From Gemmatimonadota bacterium (GTDB lineage Bacteria > Gemmatimonadota > Gemmatimonadetes > Longimicrobiales > Longimicrobiaceae): a DNA stretch of 12,181 bases. The notes under the pieces are model-generated. The model saw nothing but the letters and a program-made list of their open reading frames with translations, was not told the origin of the DNA and did not search any database. A program made the translations under genes and the position numbers. Where the stretch lies: contig JAHWJJ010000077.1 of NCBI GenBank assembly GCA_019348475.1, positions 1 to 12,181 of the forward strand, in the 5' to 3' direction. Below, piece by piece: positions 6,418-12,181 of this stretch; within the stretch, counting starts at the first letter, position 1; each line of letters begins with the position of its first letter.

Positions 6418-7167
6418 TCAAGCGAACTCCGATCTCACATGGTCGTAAATCGGAGTCACGTCCAACCGGCGGAAGATCTCATCCGCATAATGCAGGGCGG
6501 ACTGGAGCGCCCAGCGAGCGCTCCCGGCACCAAGCCAATAGTCCGAATGCCCTTCCGAGTGCGCGCGAGCTGGGAACAACCCGCGAATCCCGCGGCCGAG
6601 CTTACTCTTCGCAAGGCTCTCCTTGCGGATCATGTTGTCCGTTCCCCAATCCAGCCAGGATGCCTTGTAATGCATCAAACCGTTCCGGAGCCCGATGAGT
6701 GTATCCACGTTCTGCGCGGGCTGCTCACCGCGTTTCAAAGGCTCAAGCCGTGCTCCAATCAGCAGGAATTCGAATTTCTCTTGAAGCGAAGCACGTTCCA
6801 CTGCGGTCATCAGCCCGAGTTGGCTCACCGCCTCCAACTCATCCGCTGCGCGGCTTCGCAGCTCTCCGCCGCCCGTCTGCAGCGCTTCGGCAAACAATTC
6901 GTTCGCGGTAGCTTCGAGAAATGCGACGGAGGCAAAGATCGCGCTTCCAGCTTCTGCCCGGATCGCCGGCAGCATCCTCCCAGTCACTTCACCTTTGTAG
7001 CGCTGTTCCAACCGTTTTGCCCGGCCTGCATGGTACCCGGCCGATTGAAAGTGCTGAATGGAGTAAAACGTGTAGAGCCCGATACCCATAATCTGCTGCG
7101 AAATAGCAAGCCCGTCGCTCGTATGCATCTCCATCGCGAAATCCCAAGAAGAACGCGGAACCCGCAT
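6418..7167 (-). CDS. HEPN-like protein, possible RNase, inserted in the suf operon
   Basis: The product has 249 residues. The central part reads 'AIFASVAFLEATANELFAEA' (77-96), a typical first HEPN helix. It is followed by 'EKFEFLLIG' and then 'LIGLRNGLMHYK' (157-168), which contains the Rx4H motif of HEPN domains (R161, N162, H166). HEPN proteins often act as metal-free RNases in defence or toxin systems, but many members have lost activity. No nucleotidyltransferase partner or other antitoxin is adjacent. GC content by eye (near 57% in a sampled line) is lower than in the suf genes, which suggests recent arrival. The start is ATG at 7167; ATG 12 or 14 codons further on is also possible, since none has a strong ribosome binding site. 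It lies 44 bases after the Rieske gene and 40 before sufS. The HEPN call is well supported by motif; the function is open. Confidence 0.75.
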   Translation of the reverse strand: MRVPRSSWDFAMEMHTSDGLAISQQIMGIGLYTFYSIQHFQSAGYHAGRAKRLEQRYKGEVTGRMLPAIRAEAGSAIFASVAFLEATANELFAEALQTGGGELRSRAADELEAVSQLGLMTAVERASLQEKFEFLLIGARLEPLKRGEQPAQNVDTLIGLRNGLMHYKASWLDWGTDNMIRKESLAKSKLGRGIRGLFPARAHSEGHSDYWLGAGSARWALQSALHYADEIFRRLDVTPIYDHVRSEFA

Positions 7168-7211
7168 CGCGAGTCCCGCGTATCCGCTTTTGGGGAACCC
7201 ACGGCCTCACA

Positions 7212-7529
7212 TCAGGAAAGATCCACCCACACCTCGCCGGCATCCACCCGCACGGCGTAAACCGGGATCGGGCGGATGGCGGGCGGGCACGTCGGCTCAC
7301 CCGTGCGCAGGTCGAACGCGGCGCCGTGCCACTCGCAGGTGACCGTGCAGCTCGCCGCATCCACCTCGCCCACGCTGAGCGGAAAGTCGCGGTGCGAGCA
7401 GTTGTCGGCGAAGGCGTACACCTGGCCGTCCACCCGCGCCAGCGCCACCCGCCGCCCCGCCGCCTCCACCCCCAGCACCGCCCCCTCCGCCGGAAGGTCG
7501 GCGAGGGCGGCGGCCCGTACCCAGCCCAA
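7212..7529 (-). CDS. Rieske-type [2Fe-2S] ferredoxin of the suf operon
   Basis: The product has 105 residues, a single Rieske domain. Cluster ligands are complete: C44-x-H46 in 'NCSHRDFP' and C65-x2-H68 in 'CEWHGAAFD', with 18 residues between the pairs. The lack of the two extra disulfide cysteines of bc1-type proteins and the small size fit a soluble ferredoxin, like those of ring-hydroxylating dioxygenases or NirD. No dioxygenase is nearby. Similar proteins sit within suf operons of actinobacteria, where they are usually annotated as dioxygenase ferredoxin subunits (established gene-order pattern, from memory). The role could be electron supply to cluster assembly (inference). The start is taken as TTG at 7529, two bases after the sufD stop codon; no ATG or GTG is available in frame nearby, and no clear ribosome binding site is present. 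Confidence 0.88.
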   Translation of the reverse strand: MGWVRAAALADLPAEGAVLGVEAAGRRVALARVDGQVYAFADNCSHRDFPLSVGEVDAASCTVTCEWHGAAFDLRTGEPTCPPAIRPIPVYAVRVDAGEVWVDLS

Positions 7530-7531
7530 CG

Positions 7532-8884
7532 TCAGAGCGAGGGCGCCAGCTTGCGCTCCACCACGCGCAGCAGCTCCTGCCGCACGCCTTCCAGGGGAAG
7601 CTGCTCCAGCACCTCGCCGAAGAACCCGAACACCACCAGCCGCACCGCCTGAGGCTTGGGGATGCCGCGGCTGAGGAGGTAGAACACCTCTTCCTCGTCC
7701 AGCTGCCCCACGGTGGCCGCGTGCGAGCAGCGCACGTCGTCCGCCTGGATCTCCAGGTTGGGGAGCGAGTCCGCGCGCGCCCCGTCGCTCAGGATCAGGT
7801 TGCGGTTGGTCTGGTACGCGTCGGTGCGCTGCGCCTTTGGGTGCACGCGGATGAGCCCGCGGAAGACGGAGCGGCCCGTGTCGTTCAGCGCGCCCTTGAA
7901 CAGCAGGTTGCTGCTGGCGTGCGGAGCGACGTGGTCCTGCAGCGTCTGGTTGTCGAAGTGCTGCGTGCCGTCGGCGATGTACAGCCCCAGCATGTCCACG
8001 TGGCTGCCCGGCGCCACCAGCCGGCACTGCACGTCCGCCCGCGACACGTCCGCGCCGACCGACGTGTAGAGCGTGGTGATCTTCGCGTCGCGGCCAGCGA
8101 CCAGGCGGTCCGTGGCCAGGTGGACCACGCCGCGCCCGTACCGCTGCACCTGCGTGTAGACCACCACGGCGGAGTCGTCCGCGAAGATCTCCGCCGCGCC
8201 CACGGAGAGCGCCGCCTTCCCCAAATCGTCCGACCCCAGCTCCTCCACGACGGCCACCCGCGCCCCCGCCTCGGCGACGACGAGCAGCCGCCCCAGCGCC
8301 GCGGTGCCGCCCTCGCCGATCCACCGGTAGACGCGGAAGGGCACCTCCACCTGCACGTCCTTCGGAACGTAGAGGAACGCGCCGCCGGTCCAGAAGGCGG
8401 AGCTGAGCGCCGCGAACTTGCCGTCGTCAGGCGTGACGGCGGTGCCGAAGTGCTTCTGCACAAGCTCCGGGTGCTCACGCGCCGCCGCCTCCAGCGAGGT
8501 AAAGATCACCCCCTGCGCCGCCAGGTCGTCGGGGAGCTCGCGCAGCACCACCGACGCGTCCACCTGCGCCAGGCGCGCGGACGCCTCGCCCGCCTCGTCC
8601 ACCCGCGCGCGCAGGCCGGCCAGGAGCCCCTCGGCGTCGCCCACCGGCACCCGCTCCTCCGCGAACGAGAAGGCGTCGAGCCTGAGCAGCTTCTTGATGT
8701 CGGTGTAGCGCCAGTCTTCCAGGCGCGTGCTGGGCATGGGCGTGTCGGCGAACACGGCGTGCGCGCGCATGCGCTGCTCGCGAAGCCAGTCCGTCTCCAG
8801 CTTGCGCGCCGTGAGCATCTCCACCTGGTCGCGGGTGAAGACGCCGACGTCGGCGGGCGTGATGGCGGTGGATGTATCGGACAC
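7532..8884 (-). CDS. sufD: SufD, Fe-S cluster assembly scaffold subunit
   Basis: The product has 450 residues, full length. It partners SufB in the SufBCD complex. The N-terminal helical part has 'RLEDWRYTDIKKL' (54-66). The beta-helix core follows, and the C-terminal part has 'HASSNLLFKGAL' (322-333) and 'DDVRCSHAATVGQLDEE' (382-398), with C386 and H388. The histidine corresponds by context to the conserved SufD histidine implicated in cluster formation. The C-terminal 'EVFYLLSRGIP' is shared with SufB, as expected for paralogues. The start is GTG at 8884 with no good ribosome binding site. It lies 116 bases after sufB, across the heptamer array, so translational coupling to sufB is unlikely. 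The stop codon is 2 bases from the putative Rieske start. Confidence 0.95.
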   Translation of the reverse strand: MSDTSTAITPADVGVFTRDQVEMLTARKLETDWLREQRMRAHAVFADTPMPSTRLEDWRYTDIKKLLRLDAFSFAEERVPVGDAEGLLAGLRARVDEAGEASARLAQVDASVVLRELPDDLAAQGVIFTSLEAAAREHPELVQKHFGTAVTPDDGKFAALSSAFWTGGAFLYVPKDVQVEVPFRVYRWIGEGGTAALGRLLVVAEAGARVAVVEELGSDDLGKAALSVGAAEIFADDSAVVVYTQVQRYGRGVVHLATDRLVAGRDAKITTLYTSVGADVSRADVQCRLVAPGSHVDMLGLYIADGTQHFDNQTLQDHVAPHASSNLLFKGALNDTGRSVFRGLIRVHPKAQRTDAYQTNRNLILSDGARADSLPNLEIQADDVRCSHAATVGQLDEEEVFYLLSRGIPKPQAVRLVVFGFFGEVLEQLPLEGVRQELLRVVERKLAPSL

Positions 8885-8927
8885 TGTCTTTGTCGGTTTC
8901 GTCAGAGTTTAAGCCGTGGTAAAAAGA

Positions 8928-8996
8928 AGTACCTGGCCCTAGTACCAGGTGCCAAGTAACGAATCACTAGGCACTGGATACTGGGCACCAGGTACT
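8928..8996 (-). repeat. Inverted array of a 7-base unit between sufB and sufD, attenuator-like
   Basis: Read on the minus strand, heptamers of form AGTRCCY run head to tail for five units (AGTACCT, GGTGCCC, AGTATCC, AGTGCCT, AGTGATT). About five inverted units follow, ending in CCAGGTACT. The base of the fold is a perfect 9-bp stem, AGTACCTGG with CCAGGTACT; the rest of the arms pairs with mismatches. TTCTTTTT follows immediately on the minus strand. The array starts 4 bases after the sufB stop codon and ends about 43 bases before sufD. As RNA it would form one long imperfect hairpin before a U-rich tract, the form of an intrinsic terminator or attenuator. Confidence 0.8.
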
Positions 8997-9000
8997 GCCG

Positions 9001-10410
9001 TTATCCCACGCTGCCTTCCATCTCCAGCTCGATCAGCCGGTTCAGCTCCACCGCGTACTCCAGCGGCAGCTCCTTGGCGATGGGCTCGATGAAGCCGCGC
9101 ACCACCATGGTGGCCGCCTCGTCCTCGCTCAGGCCGCGTGACATCAGGTAGAACAGCTGCTCGTCGCCGATCTTGCTGACCGTGGCCTCGTGCCCGATCT
9201 GCGCGTGCTGGTCTTCGATGTTGATGTACGGATACGTGTCCGTGCGCGCCTGCTCGTCCAGCAGCAGCGCGTCGCATTCCACGTTGCTGCGGGCGTGGTG
9301 CGCGCCCGGCTGCACGTGCAGCAGGCCGCGGTAGCTGGACCGCCCGCTGCCGCGCGAGATGGACTTGGACACGATGCGCGACGACGTGTACGGCGCCGCG
9401 TGGATCACCTTGCCCCCGGCGTCCTGGTGCTGCCCGTTCCCCGCGTAGGCGATGGACAGGATCTCGCCGCGCGCGCGCTCGCCCACCAGGTAGCAGCTGG
9501 GGTACTTCATGGTCAGCTTGCTGCCCAGGTTGCCGTCCACCCACTCCATGGTGCCCTCGCGCTCCACCCGGGCGCGCTGCGTCACCAGGTTGTACACGTT
9601 GTGCGACCAGTTCTGGATGGTGGTGTAGCGCATGCGGGCGCCTTCCTTCACCACGATCTCGATCACGCCCGAGTGAAAGCTGTCCTGGCTGTACGAGGGG
9701 GCCGTGCACCCCTCGATGTACTGCACCTGGGCGCCTTCTTCCACGATGATCAGCGTGCGCTCGAACTGCCCCATCGCCTCGGCGTTGATGCGGAAGTACG
9801 CCTGCAGCGGCATGTCGAGCTTCACCCCTTTCGGGATGTAGACGAAGCTGCCGCCGGACCACACCGCCGTGTTCACCGCCGCGAACAGGTTGTCGCGGAA
9901 GGGAACCACCGTGCCGAAGTACTCGCGCACCAGGTCTTCGTGCTCGCGCAGGCCGTCGTCCATCCCCTTGAAGATGACGCCCTGCTCCTCCCACTCCTTC
10001 TTGAGCGAGTGGTACACCACCTCGCTCTCGTACTGCGCGCCCACGCCGGCAAGGATGCGGCGCTCCTGGTCCGGAATCCCCAGCCGCTCAAAGGTGTTCT
10101 TGATGTTCTCCGGCACCTCGTCCCAGGTCCGGCCCGTCTTTTCGTTGGGACGGATGTAGAAGTAGATCTCGTCGAAGTTCAGCCCCGACAGGTCGCCGCC
10201 CCAGGTGGGCCACGGCCGCGCCTGGGCGTGCTTGAGCGCCTTCAGGCGGTTCTGGAGCATCCACTCCGGCTCGCCCTTCTGCGCGCTGATCTCGCGGACG
10301 ATGTCTTCGTCGAGCCCCTTGCGGCTCTTGAAGACGTAGTCTTCCGCGTCGCGAAAGCCGTACTTGTACTCGTCGAGCCCGAGCGCGGCTACATCTTCGT
10401 TGTAAGGCAT
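9001..10410 (-). CDS. sufB: SufB, Fe-S cluster assembly scaffold subunit
   Basis: The product has 469 residues, full length and without an intein (the '[15 protein letters not shown]' and later regions are uninterrupted). It is the core scaffold of SufBC2D, on which clusters form. Visible are 'YIEGCTAP' (C235), the Q-rich strand region '[14 protein letters not shown]' (267-280), 'SNVECDALL' (C379) and '[10 protein letters not shown]' (E408). C235, C379 and E408 correspond by context to the residues needed in E. coli SufB for sulfur transfer and cluster assembly. The start is ATG at 10410, with AAGGAGG 4 bases upstream, a near-ideal site. That site abuts the stem of the octamer array, which spans the distance from the sufC stop. 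Confidence 0.97.
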   Translation of the reverse strand: MPYNEDVAALGLDEYKYGFRDAEDYVFKSRKGLDEDIVREISAQKGEPEWMLQNRLKALKHAQARPWPTWGGDLSGLNFDEIYFYIRPNEKTGRTWDEVPENIKNTFERLGIPDQERRILAGVGAQYESEVVYHSLKKEWEEQGVIFKGMDDGLREHEDLVREYFGTVVPFRDNLFAAVNTAVWSGGSFVYIPKGVKLDMPLQAYFRINAEAMGQFERTLIIVEEGAQVQYIEGCTAPSYSQDSFHSGVIEIVVKEGARMRYTTIQNWSHNVYNLVTQRARVEREGTMEWVDGNLGSKLTMKYPSCYLVGERARGEILSIAYAGNGQHQDAGGKVIHAAPYTSSRIVSKSISRGSGRSSYRGLLHVQPGAHHARSNVECDALLLDEQARTDTYPYINIEDQHAQIGHEATVSKIGDEQLFYLMSRGLSEDEAATMVVRGFIEPIAKELPLEYAVELNRLIELEMEGSVG

Positions 10411-10421
10411 GGTGCCTCCTT

Positions 10422-10500
10422 GTAAGTGCGTGAGTGCTTGAGTGCGTCAGTGCGTGAGTGGAATCATTTCCGCACTCACGCACTCACGCACTTACGCACT
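10422..10500 (-). repeat. Inverted array of an 8-base unit joining sufC stop to sufB RBS
   Basis: On the minus strand, units AGTGCGTA, AGTGCGTG, AGTGCGTG and AGTGCGGA are followed by AATGATTC and then the inverted units CACTCACG, CACTGACG, CACTCAAG, CACTCACG and CACTTAC. The outer 25 bases of the two sides (10471-10495 and 10422-10446) pair with one mismatch. The array begins inside sufC: its first unit supplies the last two codons (AGT GCG) and the stop TAA. The inner end of the stem touches the sufB ribosome binding site AAGGAGG at 10415-10421. The middle (10447-10470) can pair in shifted registers. Confidence 0.88.
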
Positions 10501-11256
10501 GACTTCCTCTCTCACCCAGTCGTACCCGCGCTCCTCCAGCTCCAGCGCCAGCTCGGCGCCTCCGGAGCGGATGATGCGGCCGTCCACCATCACGTGCACC
10601 CGGTCGGGCGTGATGTAGTTGAGCATCCGCTGGTAGTGCGTGATGAGCAGCACCGCCATGTCCTGCCGCTCGGCCTTGATCTTGTTGATGCCCGCCGTTA
10701 CGATCTTCAGGGCGTCGATGTCCAAGCCGCTGTCGGTCTCGTCCATCACCGCCAGCGTGGGCTCCAGCATGGCCAGCTGAAGGATCTCGTTGCGCTTCTT
10801 CTCGCCGCCGCTGAAGCCGTCGTTCACCGAGCGCTGGGCAAAGGCCGGGTCCATCTCCAGCATGGCCATGCGCCCTTCCAGCTCCTCCTGGAAGTCGAAG
10901 ATGTCGACCTCTTCGCCGCGTTTGGCGTTCAGCGCCGTGCGCATTAAGTTGGCGACCGAGACGCCGGGGATCTCCACCGGGTACTGAAACGCCAGGAACA
11001 CGCCCGCGCGGGCGCGCTCGTCGGGCTGCATGTCCAGCACGCTCTCGCCGCGCAGCAGGATGTCGCCGTCGGTCACCTCGTACGCGGGGTGGCCGCTGAT
11101 CACCTTGCTGAGCGTGCTCTTGCCGGAGCCGTTGGGGCCCATGATGGCGTGGATTTCGCCCGCGTTCAGCTGCAGGTCCACGCCCTTGAGGATCTCCGTG
11201 CCGTCCTCGGCGATCTCGGCGTGCAGGTTGGTGATCTTGAGCAGCGGTTCCGCCAT
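10492..11256 (-). CDS. sufC: SufC, ABC-type ATPase of the SUF complex
   Basis: The product has 254 residues, full length. It has all ATPase motifs: Walker A 'GPNGSGKST' (40-48, K46), Q-loop Q91, the SufC-type signature '[11 protein letters not shown]' (148-158), Walker B with catalytic glutamate '[12 protein letters not shown]' (D172, E173) and switch histidine H207 in 'LITHYQR'. The signature sequence and 'MDETDSGLD' are characteristic of SufC rather than of transporters. It drives conformational change in SufBCD for cluster assembly. The start is ATG at 11256, with AGGAG about 10 bases upstream. It is first in the operon; its upstream spacer of about 250 bases is shared with the divergent phospholipase gene. 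Its last codons lie in the octamer array. Confidence 0.97.
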   Translation of the reverse strand: MAEPLLKITNLHAEIAEDGTEILKGVDLQLNAGEIHAIMGPNGSGKSTLSKVISGHPAYEVTDGDILLRGESVLDMQPDERARAGVFLAFQYPVEIPGVSVANLMRTALNAKRGEEVDIFDFQEELEGRMAMLEMDPAFAQRSVNDGFSGGEKKRNEILQLAMLEPTLAVMDETDSGLDIDALKIVTAGINKIKAERQDMAVLLITHYQRMLNYITPDRVHVMVDGRIIRSGGAELALELEERGYDWVREEVSA

Positions 11257-11361
11257 CCTGTCAGTCTCCTGGGGTCGTCCGGCGCGCCGGGGCCGGCGTG
11301 CGTCGGTCGTCGGTCACGGTGTCCGCCCTCGCATACACCACACGAGGCGGGCGGGTCACCA

Positions 11362-11372
11362 AGAATGATTCT
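11362..11372. promoter_or_regulatory. Possible operator palindrome upstream of sufC
   Basis: AGAATGATTCT is a perfect 5+1+5 palindrome in an AT-richer pocket of the sufC/phospholipase divergent spacer, 106 bases upstream of the sufC start. Its core AATGATT matches the centre of Fur/PerR-type boxes; the outer positions match only in part (about 9 of 14 by hand alignment). A TTGATA hexamer on the minus strand (11376-11381) could be a -35 box, but no good -10 follows. Iron or peroxide control of a suf operon would be usual, but here it is inference. Confidence 0.3.
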
Positions 11373-11510
11373 CCGTATCAACCGGCACCCTAGGTTCCGG
11401 CCCTCACCGCGTCAAGGCCGCGGGCCCGCGCGCGTGGGCTCGCCGGGGTCGCAAGTTCCGTGCGGTGCCGCGGCCGTCCACCCTTGCTCATCCCACACCC
11501 GGACCGCCGC

Positions 11511-12181
11511 TTGAATGCGACCGCCCAAGTCCCGCTCCGCGCCTCCGCACCGGGCCCGCGCACCGTGCTGGTGCTGGGGGGCGGGGGGATGAAGGGCACC
11601 GCGCACGTGGGGGTGTGGAAGGCGCTGGACGAGGCCGGCATTCGCCCGGACGCCATCGTGGCGTGCAGCATCGGCGCGCTGATCGCCACGGCCATCGCGG
11701 GGGGGATGGGGTGGCGCGAGTTGGCGGACGTGGCGCGGGCGCTCACGCGCGAAGACATCGTGCAGATCAACCGCCGCGCGGTGTGGATGGGCGGCGTGCG
11801 CGAAGAGGCGGTGTTCAGCGGCGACCACTACAAGGGCTGGATCCGGCGCAACCTGCCGCTCACCTCCTTTGCGGACGCGCAGATCCCGGTCCGGCTGAAC
11901 GCGGTTTCTCTCGTCGGCTGCGGCGAGGTGTGGTTCGGCAGCGGGGCCATCGAGGACGTGGACCCGGTGGATGCGGTGTACGCGTCGTGCGCCATCCCCA
12001 TCTACTATCCGCCGCTCCGCTGGAAGGGCGACTTTCTGGTGGACGGCGGCGTGCTGAACGTGCTGCCGGTGGACCAGGCGCTGGCGTGGGGCGCCGAGCG
12101 GGTGATCGCGGTGGACGTGGGCTCCGAGATCCAGCCCCCCGCCCCCGACTACTTCGAGCGCGGGATGATCGCCATCCACCA
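11511..12181 (+). CDS. Patatin-like phospholipase, 3' end outside window
   Basis: About 223 residues are present; the gene runs off the right edge. The patatin fold is clear: oxyanion-hole loop 'GGGGMKGTAHVGVWKAL' (23-39), nucleophile elbow 'ACSIGALIA' (S53), and the catalytic aspartate in 'FLVDGGVLNVLPVD' (D178). Such proteins are Ser-Asp acyl hydrolases acting on membrane lipids or thioesters. The elbow is A-C-S-I-G rather than the usual G-x-S-x-G. The start is uncertain: TTG at 11511 keeps good codon bias, GTG at 11460 would add 17 residues, and GTG at 11565 would begin right at the first strand, as in compact family members. None has a clear ribosome binding site. It diverges from sufC; no functional link is evident. 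Confidence 0.85.
   Translation, partial: MNATAQVPLRASAPGPRTVLVLGGGGMKGTAHVGVWKALDEAGIRPDAIVACSIGALIATAIAGGMGWRELADVARALTREDIVQINRRAVWMGGVREEAVFSGDHYKGWIRRNLPLTSFADAQIPVRLNAVSLVGCGEVWFGSGAIEDVDPVDAVYASCAIPIYYPPLRWKGDFLVDGGVLNVLPVDQALAWGAERVIAVDVGSEIQPPAPDYFERGMIAIH

Noticed and set aside
5067..6698. Plus-strand open frame of about 540 codons opposite sufS
   Set aside because: It is antisense to a full-length SufS with all catalytic motifs; composition is typical of a shadow frame.
9001..10410. Intein in SufB
   Set aside because: SufB is a frequent intein host, but the protein is uninterrupted at 469 residues.
9190..10425. Plus-strand open frame of about 410 codons opposite sufB
   Set aside because: It is antisense to an intact SufB and shows no domain.
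10422..10500. CRISPR array
   Set aside because: The units are 8 bases long with no unique spacers and reverse orientation midway; this is an inverted short-unit array.
11515..11567. ATG near 11515 as the phospholipase start
   Set aside because: It is out of frame with the patatin motifs; the reading frame of GGGGMKG and DGG needs TTG 11511, GTG 11460 or GTG 11565.

Overview
The window is very GC-rich bacterial chromosome with dense coding mostly on the minus strand. Codon use, a Gram-negative-style lipoprotein lipobox, the suf gene order and the intergenic repeats fit a Gemmatimonadota (Longimicrobium-like) bacterium. That placement is inference from general resemblance, not from a marker gene.

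Left part (1-3700, all genes on minus). A ComF-type phosphoribosyltransferase runs off the left edge. Next comes about 840 bases without a gene, holding three imperfect copies of a GC-rich repeat and a palindrome. Then come an FKBP-type prolyl isomerase lipoprotein, a glycine-rich protein with a duplicated acidic/aromatic module, a class I SAM methyltransferase-like protein and a small lysine/glutamate-rich protein. The last two form a short operon ended by a canonical intrinsic terminator at 2809-2833.

Centre and right (4186-11256, minus). This is a complete SUF iron-sulfur cluster assembly locus, transcribed from right to left: sufC (ATPase), sufB and sufD (scaffold), a Rieske-type [2Fe-2S] ferredoxin, sufS (cysteine desulfurase) and sufU (zinc-dependent sulfur-transfer partner). 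SufS and SufU would supply persulfide sulfur, and SufBCD would build the cluster. Two insertions not related to cluster synthesis sit in the same strand and run: a HEPN-like protein between the Rieske gene and sufS, and a hicBA toxin-antitoxin pair between sufS and sufU. Both are visibly less GC-rich than the suf genes.

The two long spacers of the suf operon are unusual. The sufC-sufB spacer is an inverted array of an 8-base unit. Its near-perfect stem joins the sufC stop codon to the sufB ribosome binding site. The sufB-sufD spacer is an inverted array of a 7-base unit followed by a T-rich tract, so it looks like an attenuator. These two arrays are the most notable structures here.

Far right (plus strand). 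A patatin-like phospholipase is divergent from sufC and runs off the right edge. A small AT-richer palindrome between the two genes could be an operator. No tRNA, rRNA, CRISPR array, insertion sequence or suf regulator gene was seen.
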